A stretch of 52,952 nt of DNA from Bdellovibrio sp. (GCA_020723205.1 DYJF01000007.1:1-52952); one strand, 5' to 3'. Positions 1 through 9,979 are shown, counted from the stretch's first letter. Made by a program: numbers and translations. The notes: generated from the sequence alone by a model not told the origin.

Positions 1-271
1 CCAGCGCTCTCACTGTATCCTTCACTTGAACAACGCACACGTCCTTCGGGACCGGCACGGATAAAGAAACCACTACGGCGGACGCGCCCTTGCTTACCGC
101 GTCGTCAATAAAATCGTGGCCGTCAAAATGGGCGCCCGGTATCGCAACAAAAACATCTCCGCTTTTCAGCGTGCGGGTGTCGATCCCCATACCGGCGAAC
201 TCGCTCTTTCTGCCGCGGCTGATCACGTTCCCGCCGGTAGCCGCGGCCAGCTCTTCAAGTGTCAGTTTCAT
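1..271 (-). CDS. murF: UDP-N-acetylmuramoyl-tripeptide--D-alanyl-D-alanine ligase, N-terminal part (runs off the window)
   Basis: Reverse-strand translation from ATG at 271: MKLTLEELAAATGGNVISRG..GIDTRTLKSGDVFVAIPGAHFDGHDFIDDAVSKGASAVVV, a MurF N-terminal pattern; ATGA overlap with the murE stop. Confidence 0.9.
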   Translation of the reverse strand, partial: MKLTLEELAAATGGNVISRGRKSEFAGMGIDTRTLKSGDVFVAIPGAHFDGHDFIDDAVSKGASAVVVSLSVPVPKDVCVVQVKDTVRAL

Positions 272-1728
272 GCGAAACATTCCTTCAATACCTCGCGATC
301 GTCAAAATGGCGGCTCTCGTTCCCTACAATCTGATAGTCCTCGTGGCCCTTACCCGCCACTATCACGACGTCGTTTCTGACTGCGATCTCGACCGCGCGG
401 CTGATGGCCGATCTGCGGTCGGAGATGATCTCTCTCTCGCCCTTCTTCATCCCCGTCACTATCTCGCGTATGATCTCCTCGGGGTCTTCAGTGCGCGGAT
501 TGTCGCTCGTCACTATCGCGATGTCGGCGAGCTCCGATACGACGTTCCCCATGAGCGGACGCTTGGCCCTGTCGCGGTCCCCTCCGCATCCGAAAACGAC
601 TATGAGGCGGCCGCCGGAACTCTTCGCGATGTCCTTCACATGGGTCAGGACCTTTTCAAGCGCGTCGGGCGTGTGCGCGTAATCGACCAGCGCAAGGACG
701 CCGCGGCCGTTCTCGACCTTCTGCAACCTCCCCGGCACCACACCCATCTTTTCGATCCCTTTCTGGACCACATCCAGCGGGAGCCCCAGACCCAATGCCC
801 CGGTAACTGCCGCTAATATGTTCTGCGCATTGAAGCGCCCGATCAGTTTGGACCTGCACAAGAACTCTCCCGACGGTGTCCCAACGTTCATACGGATGCC
901 CGACGCATCGAGCTCAAGGCCCGATGCCGTGACATCCCCCTCCTTATCAAGCGAATACCTCCATAAATTGTGGTCAACGTCCTCGGCAAGACGCTGCCCG
1001 TATGGGTCGTCGGCATTGATGGCGGCGAACACGCCCTGCTTTGCGCTTTCGGCGAGCCGCTCCCTGAAAAGGCGTACCTTGCTCTCGAAATAGGATTCCA
1101 TCCCGCCGTGGAAATCCAGATGCTCCGGAGAAAGGTTCGTGAAGATGGCCCCGTCGAAGTGACAGCCGACCACTCTTTCGAGCGTCAGCGCATGTGACGA
1201 TACCTCGATGGCGCACGCGCCGACGCCCGCCCCTGTCATCTCGCGAAGTAGTTTCTGGAGATCGTAGGATTCCGGCGTAGTGTTGGAAGACCTGATCCTC
1301 TGGCCCATGAAGCGATGCTCCACAGTCCCTATCACGGCGGCTTCAAGTCCCGCCTCATGAAATATGGATTCGAGAAGGTACGTTATCGTCGTCTTGCCGT
1401 TCGTTCCGGTCACGCCGACGAGCTTCAGTTTTCCGGACGGCTCCCCGAAGAATTTCGACGACATCCTTGCAAGGGCGTCGCGAGAATCCTTCACGACGAT
1501 GACCGGAACGGAAAGGTCCGTCTTCCGTTCGCACACTACAGCGCGCGCCCCCCTCTTCACCGCATCATCTATATACCCGTGTCCGTCGGAAACGTTCCCT
1601 CTGATCGCAACGAAAAGAACGCCGGGCCCGACGCGCGAGCTGTGGTAGGCGATATCGGAGATCTCCTTTTCAAGGTCCCCTTTGACCGCTACCGCGTTGA
1701 TGTTCTTTATAAGTTCAGCCAGCTTCAT
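268..1728 (-). CDS. murE: UDP-N-acetylmuramoyl-L-alanyl-D-glutamate--2,6-diaminopimelate ligase
   Basis: GVTGTNGKTTITYLLESI ATP motif, TSDNPRTEDPEEI motif; dcw context. Confidence 0.96.
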   Translation of the reverse strand: MKLAELIKNINAVAVKGDLEKEISDIAYHSSRVGPGVLFVAIRGNVSDGHGYIDDAVKRGARAVVCERKTDLSVPVIVVKDSRDALARMSSKFFGEPSGKLKLVGVTGTNGKTTITYLLESIFHEAGLEAAVIGTVEHRFMGQRIRSSNTTPESYDLQKLLREMTGAGVGACAIEVSSHALTLERVVGCHFDGAIFTNLSPEHLDFHGGMESYFESKVRLFRERLAESAKQGVFAAINADDPYGQRLAEDVDHNLWRYSLDKEGDVTASGLELDASGIRMNVGTPSGEFLCRSKLIGRFNAQNILAAVTGALGLGLPLDVVQKGIEKMGVVPGRLQKVENGRGVLALVDYAHTPDALEKVLTHVKDIAKSSGGRLIVVFGCGGDRDRAKRPLMGNVVSELADIAIVTSDNPRTEDPEEIIREIVTGMKKGEREIISDRRSAISRAVEIAVRNDVVIVAGKGHEDYQIVGNESRHFDDREVLKECFA

Positions 1729-1731
1729 TTT

Positions 1732-3831
1732 TCACAGCACCGGTTTGAATTCGACCGTACATTCGGTCCCTGCCGGAACGACGCTGCCGGCGGGCGGGTC
1801 CTGCTTCACGGCTATACCGGAACCCGTGAACTTGAACCCCACTCTTCCGTTCCCGGCCGTCTCCAGAACGCCCTTCATGGTGAGTCCCCTGAAGTCGGGG
1901 ATCCTCCACATTTCCTTCCCTTCCGATACTATCTTCGCCATCTCCTGTCGGGAGCGCTGTTCGAGTACCGGGGCTGCGTTCGCCTCCGCGGGAATGTCTT
2001 TCATCTTCACGATCTCCGCCTGCCCGGTAACGTCAGTGTTGAGTATCTCGCCGGTTACGCCGTGCGGCGAGGGCCCCTCCGCCAGACTTTCCGCGTCGAT
2101 CGGCGCCGCCGCAACGACAAGACCCTTCTCCGCCGGCACGCTTAAATAATGCAGCGCCTCTTCCGTAACTTTTTTAAAGACAGGCGCCGCGACCTGTCCG
2201 CCGTAGTAGTATCCCTTCGGTTCGTCTATGCCGACATAGACGACTATCTTGGGATCGTTCATAGGCGCAAAACCGATGAACGATGAATAATATCTACCCT
2301 CCGCGTAACCTCCGTGAGAAGCCGCCTTCTGCGCGGTCCCCGTTTTTCCGCCGACGACGTATTCCTGGCTTGCGGCCAGCATCCCTGTGCCGCCCTGCTG
2401 GACGACGCGGCCCAGAAGCCGCCTCATCAGTGCCGCCGTTTCAGGACGAAGCACGGCCCGACGAACCTCTTTCTTTCTCTCATAGACGACCTCTCCGTCG
2501 GGCCCGATCAACCTCTTTATGATATGGGGCTTTAGCATCTCGCCGCCGTTGGCTATGGCGCCGAACGCCATCGCCATTTGAAGCGGGGTCGCGCTGATGC
2601 CCTGTCCAAAAGCGATCGTCACGAACTGCACCTCCGACCATGTCTTGGGCGAAGAAAGGATCCCGGCCGATTCGCCGGGCAGGTCTATCCCCGAAAGTTC
2701 GCCGAATCCGAAGGCCTTGAGCGCCTGATACGCCTTCTCCTTGCCCATCTTCGCTTCGATGCGAGCGGCGCCGATGTTGCTCGACACCTTGACGATGTCC
2801 GCTACCGAAAGACGTCCGTGAGGATGCGCGTCGCGCACGACATCCTTGCCGACCGCGAGCTTTCCCATACCGCAGTCGAAGACCTGCTCCGGTCCAACAA
2901 GGCCATGGTCCAGCGCGCTGGCTATGACGACCGCCTTGAAAGTCGAACCGGGCTCATATGCGTCCGTTATCACCCTGTTCTTCCACTCCTCCTGCTCGTG
3001 TTTTCCGAACCTGTTGGGATCGAAGGTCGGCGACGTCGCCATCGCCAGTACGTCGCCGCTCCTTACGTCCAGCACTATGGCCGTCCCGCTCTTCGCGCGG
3101 GCGCCTGCCACCGCCTGCGACAGTTCCCTTTCCGCCACGTACTGTATCGTCTTGTCTATGGTCAGCTCGACCTGAGACGGTTTCTCTTTTTCATCGGCTG
3201 CTGACGGCGAAAGATATAGATGACCGTGCGCGTCCCGCTTGTAAGAGCTCCTCTCGTTGCTCACGAGCAGCGCGTCGTTGAGCTCGAACTCGATCCCGGC
3301 CAGCCCCTCCGCGTCGACGCCGACTGTCCCTATGATGGACGCGGCAAGCGTACCGTTGGGATAGGAACGCGTATTTTCCGTCATCAGAAAAATTCCCGGC
3401 AGGGCCGCCTGCGCGATCTGCTGCGCCTCCTCCTGCGCAACGCGGCGCTTGATCCAGACGAACTTTCGGTTCGCGGCAAGCGACTCCGCAAGTTTTCCCT
3501 GATCGAGCTTCAATATCGAAGCAACCGTCGCAGATGTCTTCGAAGCGTCCTTCACGAACCTCGGATCGGCAAAGACCGATTCCGCCGGTATGTTGATCGC
3601 AAGTTCGCGCCCCGCCGCGTCGAGGATCTTCCCGCGCTCGGTGCTCTTGCGTACCGCGGTCCTGTACTGGCGCATCGCAACGCGCTCGATCTGCGTGTTG
3701 TCCTTCAAGTGAAAGAACACGGCGCGGCTTATGAGCAGTCCGAAGCAGACCGCCAGAAAGCCGCCGATCGCGAACAAACGCGCGGTCAGTCGCCTTCTGC
3801 TCTCATCCCCACCTGTTCTGAACCTCGGCAT
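1732..3831 (-). CDS. ftsI: Penicillin-binding protein / FtsI (transpeptidase) with C-terminal PASTA domain
   Basis: AYEPGSTFKAV (SxxK), KVSSNIGAA (SxN), GGKTGTAQ (KTG); PASTA-like C-terminus; located between ftsL and murE. Confidence 0.95.
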   Translation of the reverse strand: MPRFRTGGDESRRRLTARLFAIGGFLAVCFGLLISRAVFFHLKDNTQIERVAMRQYRTAVRKSTERGKILDAAGRELAINIPAESVFADPRFVKDASKTSATVASILKLDQGKLAESLAANRKFVWIKRRVAQEEAQQIAQAALPGIFLMTENTRSYPNGTLAASIIGTVGVDAEGLAGIEFELNDALLVSNERSSYKRDAHGHLYLSPSAADEKEKPSQVELTIDKTIQYVAERELSQAVAGARAKSGTAIVLDVRSGDVLAMATSPTFDPNRFGKHEQEEWKNRVITDAYEPGSTFKAVVIASALDHGLVGPEQVFDCGMGKLAVGKDVVRDAHPHGRLSVADIVKVSSNIGAARIEAKMGKEKAYQALKAFGFGELSGIDLPGESAGILSSPKTWSEVQFVTIAFGQGISATPLQMAMAFGAIANGGEMLKPHIIKRLIGPDGEVVYERKKEVRRAVLRPETAALMRRLLGRVVQQGGTGMLAASQEYVVGGKTGTAQKAASHGGYAEGRYYSSFIGFAPMNDPKIVVYVGIDEPKGYYYGGQVAAPVFKKVTEEALHYLSVPAEKGLVVAAAPIDAESLAEGPSPHGVTGEILNTDVTGQAEIVKMKDIPAEANAAPVLEQRSRQEMAKIVSEGKEMWRIPDFRGLTMKGVLETAGNGRVGFKFTGSGIAVKQDPPAGSVVPAGTECTVEFKPVL

Positions 3832-3841
3832 CCCTTTTCCT

Positions 3842-4180
3842 TCACGGTTCTATGATCACTATCTCTTCCCCCTTGGGCAGCCGCATCCCGAAACTATCCC
3901 GTGCGACCGACTCAAGGCGCTTGGGCGATTTGAGCGCCGCGATCTCCGACTCCAGCCGGCTCTTCTGCCCGACCATGTCCTCCGCCTCCCTGGTCAGGCG
4001 CGAAACATCGTAGCCGTGCTGAACAACCCTGATCCTCGTCCACACATAGATGAGGAGTGCGGACAGGGCGATCGCTATTATCACACAGTAGAGCTTCACT
4101 CTCCTGTTGCGAAGCACCACCGACTTGCCGGCGACGTGCTGGCGCCGTACGGTCTCCGCTATCACCAAGCTCGGCGGCAT
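3842..4180 (-). CDS. ftsL: Cell division protein FtsL-like
   Basis: Small single-TM protein with coiled coil between rsmH and ftsI. Confidence 0.75.
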   Translation of the reverse strand: MPPSLVIAETVRRQHVAGKSVVLRNRRVKLYCVIIAIALSALLIYVWTRIRVVQHGYDVSRLTREAEDMVGQKSRLESEIAALKSPKRLESVARDSFGMRLPKGEEIVIIEP

Positions 4181-4181
4181 C

Positions 4182-5075
4182 CTATTCCTTCTCGAGAACT
4201 CGAAGTTTGGCGCTTCTCGCCCTCGGATTCGTTTCGATCTCCTCTTCCCCGGGCGTCACTATCTTCTTTGTCACGACTTTGAAGCCGCCCTTTTTTTCAA
4301 GCTCCCTGAACGATGTCTTAACGAGCCGGTCCTCGAGCGAATGATAACTTATGACGACCAGCCGGCCGCCGCTGCACAGGAGGGGCGGTCCGTCCTCGAG
4401 GAATTTTCCGAGTTCGCCCAGCTCGTCGTTCACCCGGATCCTCAGCGCCTGAAACGTCCGCGTCGCGGGATGTATCCTGCCGTGCCTCGCGCCCGCCGGC
4501 ACCGACCTTGCGATCACGTCGGCAAGCGCCTTCGTCGTCATGATCGGACGACGAATCCTTTCGGCGGCTATCCCTCGCGCTATCTTTCGCGCGTAACGCT
4601 CTTCTCCAAGTTCAAAGATCATTTGCGAAAGTTCCTCTTCGCCGGCATCCCGCACAACGTCGGCCGCGCTTACCCCAAGTTCCGGGTCCATACGCATGTC
4701 GAGAGGGCCGTCCTTCATGAACGCGAAACCGCGCGACACCTCTTCAATCTGATGCGACGAAACTCCCAGGTCCGCGAGCATGCCGTTCGCGCACGGAACC
4801 TCGAATCGTCCGGCTATGCTCCCTATCTCCGAGAAGGCGCCCCTTTCGATGCGCGCGCGATCGCCGAATCGGGAGAGGGCTTCGCGCGCCGCCTTCACGG
4901 CGTCGGGATCGCGGTCGATCCCGAACAGCCGGCCCGAAGGGGAGGATGCGTCAAGTATCGCCCGCGCGTGCCCTCCGCCGCCGGCGGTAACGTCGATGTA
5001 GAACCCTTCGCGGCCGCACCTCATGAAGCGAATCACTTCTTCGACCATCACGGGTGTATGCCCAAAACGATTCAT
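4182..5075 (-). CDS. rsmH: 16S rRNA (cytosine(1402)-N(4))-methyltransferase
   Basis: HTPVMVEEVIRFM, DVTAGGGGHARAIL, DLGVSSHQIEEVSRGFAF, SYHSLEDRLVK motifs. Confidence 0.97.
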   Translation of the reverse strand: MNRFGHTPVMVEEVIRFMRCGREGFYIDVTAGGGGHARAILDASSPSGRLFGIDRDPDAVKAAREALSRFGDRARIERGAFSEIGSIAGRFEVPCANGMLADLGVSSHQIEEVSRGFAFMKDGPLDMRMDPELGVSAADVVRDAGEEELSQMIFELGEERYARKIARGIAAERIRRPIMTTKALADVIARSVPAGARHGRIHPATRTFQALRIRVNDELGELGKFLEDGPPLLCSGGRLVVISYHSLEDRLVKTSFRELEKKGGFKVVTKKIVTPGEEEIETNPRARSAKLRVLEKE

Positions 5076-5467
5076 TGCAGCTCGCCATCGGGCGTTTTTT
5101 CCAGAAAACTTAAGAGCGCGTCCTCAACCGACGGGAAGAACTCCTCTTCGAGGCCCATCACCTTCAGAATGCTCTGCACATAGGAGTTCACATTGGCCAT
5201 CTTTATGTCGCCCCCTTCGCACTGGAAAGTTACGATGTGGTCTGCGAGACGCCTGACCAGCTGATAATCCAAATGGCTAAGCCGCGCGAAGTTGAGAATG
5301 ATGTTGAGCTGGCCGCACTGCGAGAACGACCTTAGGACCTCCTCCAGTTGGCGCACATTGTGGCGGGACAGATCGCCGGCAACATCTACGACGGAAATAT
5401 CGTGGACGCGGTTGACCTGAAACATCCGCGATTCGTTTTCAGTATTGACGCGCATTCCGTAGTTCAT
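5072..5467 (-). CDS. STAS-domain (anti-sigma-factor antagonist-like) protein
   Basis: Translation resembles a STAS fold (DVAGDLSRHNVRQLEEVL..LNIILNFARLSHLDYQLVRRLADHI); 4-nt overlap with rsmH. Confidence 0.7.
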   Translation of the reverse strand: MNYGMRVNTENESRMFQVNRVHDISVVDVAGDLSRHNVRQLEEVLRSFSQCGQLNIILNFARLSHLDYQLVRRLADHIVTFQCEGGDIKMANVNSYVQSILKVMGLEEEFFPSVEDALLSFLEKTPDGELQ

Positions 5468-5469
5468 AA

Positions 5470-5910
5470 TTAGAGGCCAAGATCCGCGAGCTTACTGCCG
5501 AGAGATTCGAGTTTACGCTGTGCCGATTCGAAGACGACGTCCCAACGCTCCTTCGCCCAGATCTCGATGCGCTTCGTCATGCCGACAATGATCACGTTCT
5601 TGTCTATCGCAGCGTATTCGCGAAGCGACGGAGGCAAGAGTATCCTTCCCTGACGGTCGAACGGACATTCCGTCGCCGCCGAAATGAAGACACGCTGCAA
5701 CGCCTTCACTTCGTCCATGAATTGCGGGAGCGCGCCGACCTTCTTCTCAAGCTCCTGCCACTCGGCGACCGGATAGGCCCATAGACACTGGTCGAAATTG
5801 GTGACGATGAGGCGCTCGTCATAGTTTGAGGCAAGCGCCTCCCTGAACTTGGATGGGATGGAAAGCCGCCCCTTTGTGTCTATCCCGTGATAGAATCTTC
5901 CACGAAACAT
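5470..5910 (-). CDS. mraZ: Division/cell wall cluster transcriptional regulator MraZ
   Basis: MFRGRFYHGIDTKGRLSIPSKFRE.. and PFDRQGRILLPPSLREYAAI motifs. Confidence 0.96.
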   Translation of the reverse strand: MFRGRFYHGIDTKGRLSIPSKFREALASNYDERLIVTNFDQCLWAYPVAEWQELEKKVGALPQFMDEVKALQRVFISAATECPFDRQGRILLPPSLREYAAIDKNVIIVGMTKRIEIWAKERWDVVFESAQRKLESLGSKLADLGL

Positions 5911-5938
5911 GTGAAATACCCGCTAGTTAGGAGTTTTA

Positions 5939-5957
5939 TACCACTTTGTACCACTTT
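5939..5957 (-). promoter_or_regulatory. Candidate MraZ box: two direct repeats AAAGTGGTA with 10-bp period
   Basis: Plus strand TACCACTTT at 5939-5947 and 5949-5957, about 29 nt upstream of the mraZ ATG. Confidence 0.6.
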
Positions 5958-6334
5958 ATGGGCAAGTTAAGGGAATCAGGTGGGCAGGTCAAGAACAATC
6001 CTTTCTAATTGCTTGAAATATCGCTGTTTTTTCCGTTTCTCGACCCTGAAATTTGCATCGAAAATCCGTCAAAAAATTGGCATGTTGAAAACCTTAGTAA
6101 AAGTAAAAGCTCAACATGTCGTATAATATACTGAAAAATATACATTTATTAAATTATCAAAGAACACGGTGCCCGAGCGACTGCAAAGTCAGATTTTATG
6201 GGCATTCGGGCAATTTGAATTGTTCTTTTGCAGATAAAATAAGGATTTGGCAAGGGGAAAGCGGCGCATTTCCTTTTCAAACGAGGCATAGCGGGCGACA
6301 GAGCTTTTGATTGGAATTTATCGAGGATTCCGTT

Positions 6335-7201
6335 ATGAATCTCAAAACCGACACTATGAAAATTGGATCCTACGAACTTCATGCGATCGAAACAGGCGAG
6401 TTCGCCCTCGACGGCGGAGCCATGTTCGGCATCATTCCCAAGGTCTTTTGGGAGAAAAAGATCCCGGCCGACGACAAAAACAGGATCCCACTCCGTTTGC
6501 GGGCCCTCCTAATTTCCGGCAACGGAAAAAACATTCTTGTGGACGACGGGATAGGGACGAAGGAGGACGACAAGTTCTCGTCCATATACAAGATCGATCA
6601 CTCGAGATTCGCTCTCGAATCGTCGCTGTCGAAACACGGGCTATCCTGTAACGACATCACCGATGTGATACTGACGCATTTCCACTTCGATCATGCCGGC
6701 GGCTCCACCAAGCTTGACGGAAAAGGGAACCTCGTTCCGACCTTCCCTAACGCGACATACTATATTCAGCGCAAAAATCTTCAGTGGGCGAAGGACCCTT
6801 CGGAAAAGGACCAAGCGAGCTTTACAAAAGCCAACTTCGAGCCGCTTCTCGAAGCAAATCTTTTGAAGGAACTTGACGGGCCCTGCGAGCTCTACCCCGG
6901 GATCGAAATACTGGTCGTCGAGGGGCACACGCCCGCGCAGCAGCTGGTGAAGGTCTCGGATGAAAGGACCTCGCTTCTTTACTGCGGCGACCTGATACCG
7001 ACCTCGGCGCACGTTCAGATCCCGTGGATCATGGGATATGACAATCATCCTATCACGACACTTGGTGAAAAGAAGAGAATTCTCGAAAAAGCGGCCGACG
7101 AGAAATGGGTCCTCTTTTTCGAGCACTGTCCGCTCATGGCAGCATGCCGCCCCGTGAGAACCGCGAAGGGATTCGACTGTGGAGAAAAGATCGAGATCTG
7201 A
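6335..7201 (+). CDS. MBL-fold metallo-hydrolase
   Basis: LTHFHFDHAGG metal-binding motif; GAGGA-like SD upstream of ATG 6335 (the ORF is open to ATG 6311). Confidence 0.85.
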   Translation: MNLKTDTMKIGSYELHAIETGEFALDGGAMFGIIPKVFWEKKIPADDKNRIPLRLRALLISGNGKNILVDDGIGTKEDDKFSSIYKIDHSRFALESSLSKHGLSCNDITDVILTHFHFDHAGGSTKLDGKGNLVPTFPNATYYIQRKNLQWAKDPSEKDQASFTKANFEPLLEANLLKELDGPCELYPGIEILVVEGHTPAQQLVKVSDERTSLLYCGDLIPTSAHVQIPWIMGYDNHPITTLGEKKRILEKAADEKWVLFFEHCPLMAACRPVRTAKGFDCGEKIEI

Positions 7202-8015
7202 TTTCGTGAAACGCCTTTTTTCCGTGGGACAGCCGCTCCCCGGAGTGCCGCTCATTCTTCTCATTGTGGCCGCCGTCTCTCTTTTGCAGCTGCCCGCAAA
7301 TTACATCCTGGTCTCGGTCTCGAAAAACGCCGGGATCGTTCTGAACGAGATCGTGGTCATCCTCCTGTTGCCTGTCTCTCTCCTGTACTTTCTGGGCTTC
7401 GACATTTTTAAAGTACTTGTCTTCAGAAGGACGAAGAATGCCGTTTTAGTCTCCGCGATGATCCTGTCCGTTCCGGTCGCGATGCTCATCGATTACGCGG
7501 CTTCCGCGAGCGAGCTCGCCTTTCCGCTTCCGCAAAGATACCGCGATATCATGGAAGGTATAATGGCCTATTCGGGCGCCGCGGGATTCATCGTAAAATA
7601 TTTCATTCTCTGCGTGCTGCCGGGATTTTGCGAGGAGATATTCTTCAGGGGCGTTTGCCAGACATCGCTCGAAGCGAGGTGGGGAAAGAACGCGGCGATC
7701 TTCGTCACAGCCGCGCTGTTCGCTATCCTCCACGGAAACCCGTGGTACATACATCTCTATTTCCTGCTGGGATTGTTCTTGAGCTGGGTCTACGCCGAGA
7801 GCGGCACGCTCTGGGCGCCCATCATCTGCCATCTCGTCAACAACTCGTGGACGTTCGCGAACCACGCGCTTCGCATCGAATATCCGCTGAAAGGTTTTGG
7901 AAGTTCGGTCGACATCGCGATCATCTTGGGAGGGATTGTTCTGGCGGGCGCGGCATACGCAAGCTTTAAGCATTTCATCAGGCGCGAAAAGATGTACGGA
8001 CTCAAACGCGCCTGA
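7179..8015 (+). CDS. CPBP family intramembrane metalloprotease (CAAX protease-like)
   Basis: CEEIFFRGV, FAILHGN, CHLVNNSW motifs in a hydrophobic protein. Confidence 0.85.
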   Translation: MEKRSRSDFVKRLFSVGQPLPGVPLILLIVAAVSLLQLPANYILVSVSKNAGIVLNEIVVILLLPVSLLYFLGFDIFKVLVFRRTKNAVLVSAMILSVPVAMLIDYAASASELAFPLPQRYRDIMEGIMAYSGAAGFIVKYFILCVLPGFCEEIFFRGVCQTSLEARWGKNAAIFVTAALFAILHGNPWYIHLYFLLGLFLSWVYAESGTLWAPIICHLVNNSWTFANHALRIEYPLKGFGSSVDIAIILGGIVLAGAAYASFKHFIRREKMYGLKRA

Positions 8016-8030
8016 CCAATATCTCCGACG

Positions 8031-9974
8031 TCATTTGACCTTCGATCCTATCTCCACGTCTTTGAGCGGCGTTAGAATACTGACGGAATTCTCGTCAGAA
8101 GCGGCAAGGAGCATTCCGTTGGATTCGATGCCGCGAAGTTTTGCAGGTTTCAGATTGGCAACCACGACTATCTTTTTCCCCACAAGCTCCTCCGGAGAAT
8201 AGTGCTTGGCGATGCCCGCGACTATCTGGCGCGTCTCCGAACCGATGTCTATCTCGAGCTTCAGAAGCTTGTCCGCCCCTTCGACCCGCTCCGCCTGGAC
8301 GATCTTGGCGACGCGCAGGTCCACCTTTGCGAAATCGGTTATGTCTATGAGATCCGCCTTCGGCATTTCCATTTTCTTCTCCTTTTTCTTCTTCTCAACC
8401 TCGACCTTAACCTCAACCTTCTCATCCTCTATCCTCGGAAAGAGCGCTTCGCCCTGCTTCACCTCAACCATCTTCTTTATCCCTCCCCACTTCTCCACAT
8501 CTTTAAGTTCTTGCGAAGAAAAGATCCCCAGAGCGTTAAGGCCCATCTGTTCCCATATCCTCCCCGACGTGGCCGGTATGAAAGGCGCAGATTCGATAGC
8601 GACGAACCGGATCGTTTCGGCAAGATGATAAAGGACGCAGTTTATCTGCGCGGCGTTCCCGCTCTTGGCGAGCTCCCACGGCTTCCATTCATTTATATAG
8701 CGGTCCGCGGCCGCCATCATCTCCCATATCGTCGCAAGCGCATTGTGGAATTCTATCTCCCCGCCCTCGTGTTCAAGGCAGGTCCTTATCTTCTCAAGCG
8801 ACAGGCCGACGACCCCTTGGAGTTCTTTCTCTTTTTCGCCGATACATTCGGTGTCAGGCGGTTCGATCTTGCCGCCCTGGAACCTCGTCGCCATGCCGAT
8901 CGTCCGGGCCACGAGATTTCCCAGCCCGTTCGCAAGATCGCCGTTGTAGCGCTTTATGAAGTTCTCCCAGGTGAAATCGCCGTCCCTCCCGAAACCTCCC
9001 TCGCGCATGAGGTAATAACGCAGCGGGTCCGCTCCGTATCTCTTGATGACGTCGAGCGGCGTTACGACGTTGCCCAGCGTCTTGCTCATCTTCTCGCCCT
9101 TCAAAGATATGAAGCCGTGTCCGAAGACGGTCTTCGGCAGCTCTATCCCCGCGCTCATGAGCATCGCGGGCCATATCACGCAGTGGAAACGCGTGATGTC
9201 CTTTCCGATGACATGCACGTCGGCCGGCCACCATTTTTTGAATAGTTTTTCGTCCCACCCGTAGCCCACGGAAGTTATATAATTGATCAGGGCGTCGAAC
9301 CAGACATAGACGACGTGTCTGGGATCGTTCGGAAGAGGAATCCCCCACGGAAAGGACGCGCGCGATACGCTGATATCCTCGAGGCCCTCGTTCAGGAGAG
9401 AGAGTATCTCGTTCCGTCGCATCTCGGGAAGAATGAACTCCGGATGCTTCTTTATGTGCTCAAGCAGCCGGTCCCTGTACTTTGAAAGGGCGAAGAAATA
9501 ATTTTCCTCCTTGAGCCACACGGGCTTCGTCTTATGGTTTGGGCACGCCCCCTCGACAAGGTCCTTCTCCGTCAGGAACGCCTCGCAGGATTCGCAGTAC
9601 CATCCTTCATACTGGGACCGGTATATATCGCCCTTCTCCGCGATCACCGCGAACAGTTTCTTAACACCCGCCTCGTGGTTCACGTCGCTCGTCTGCATGA
9701 AGCCGTCATACGATATCGAAAGCTCTTTCCATATCTTTTCAAACTCTACGCGCATGCGATCGCAATAGAGTTTGGGATCAAGGCCGCGCTCGTCGGCCGC
9801 CTTCTTGACATTGACGCTGTGCTCGTCGTTGCCCATCTGGAAGTGTACATCGAAACCGTCCAGTCGCTTGAAGCGGGCCAGCACGTCGGCGCCTATCTTC
9901 TCATACGCCGTACCGATGTGCGGAAGACTGTTCACATAATCTATAGCCGTGGTGATGTAGAAACGCTTTGCCAT
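8031..9974 (-). CDS. metG: Methionine--tRNA ligase with C-terminal tRNA-binding domain
   Basis: MAKRFYITTAIDYVNSLPHIGTAYEKIGADV, KMSKTLGNVV (KMSKS-like), C-terminal DLRVAKIVQAERVEGADKLLKLEIDIG. Confidence 0.95.
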   Translation of the reverse strand: MAKRFYITTAIDYVNSLPHIGTAYEKIGADVLARFKRLDGFDVHFQMGNDEHSVNVKKAADERGLDPKLYCDRMRVEFEKIWKELSISYDGFMQTSDVNHEAGVKKLFAVIAEKGDIYRSQYEGWYCESCEAFLTEKDLVEGACPNHKTKPVWLKEENYFFALSKYRDRLLEHIKKHPEFILPEMRRNEILSLLNEGLEDISVSRASFPWGIPLPNDPRHVVYVWFDALINYITSVGYGWDEKLFKKWWPADVHVIGKDITRFHCVIWPAMLMSAGIELPKTVFGHGFISLKGEKMSKTLGNVVTPLDVIKRYGADPLRYYLMREGGFGRDGDFTWENFIKRYNGDLANGLGNLVARTIGMATRFQGGKIEPPDTECIGEKEKELQGVVGLSLEKIRTCLEHEGGEIEFHNALATIWEMMAAADRYINEWKPWELAKSGNAAQINCVLYHLAETIRFVAIESAPFIPATSGRIWEQMGLNALGIFSSQELKDVEKWGGIKKMVEVKQGEALFPRIEDEKVEVKVEVEKKKKEKKMEMPKADLIDITDFAKVDLRVAKIVQAERVEGADKLLKLEIDIGSETRQIVAGIAKHYSPEELVGKKIVVVANLKPAKLRGIESNGMLLAASDENSVSILTPLKDVEIGSKVK

Positions 9975-9979
9975 GTCCT

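Noticed and set aside
1315-2145. 276-aa plus-strand ORF antisense to murE/ftsI
   Set aside because: Shadow ORF spanning two well-supported minus-strand genes.
4107-5183. 358-aa plus-strand ORF antisense to rsmH/ftsL
   Set aside because: No recognisable protein features; rsmH motifs dominate the other strand.
6116-6310. 64-aa plus-strand ORF in the mraZ upstream region
   Set aside because: Cys-rich odd composition, overlaps inverted repeats, no SD; better explained as non-coding.
8377-8432. Lys/Glu/Val low-complexity linker in metG (KVEVKVEVEKKKKEKK)
   Set aside because: Probably a flexible linker before the C-terminal tRNA-binding domain; not informative alone.
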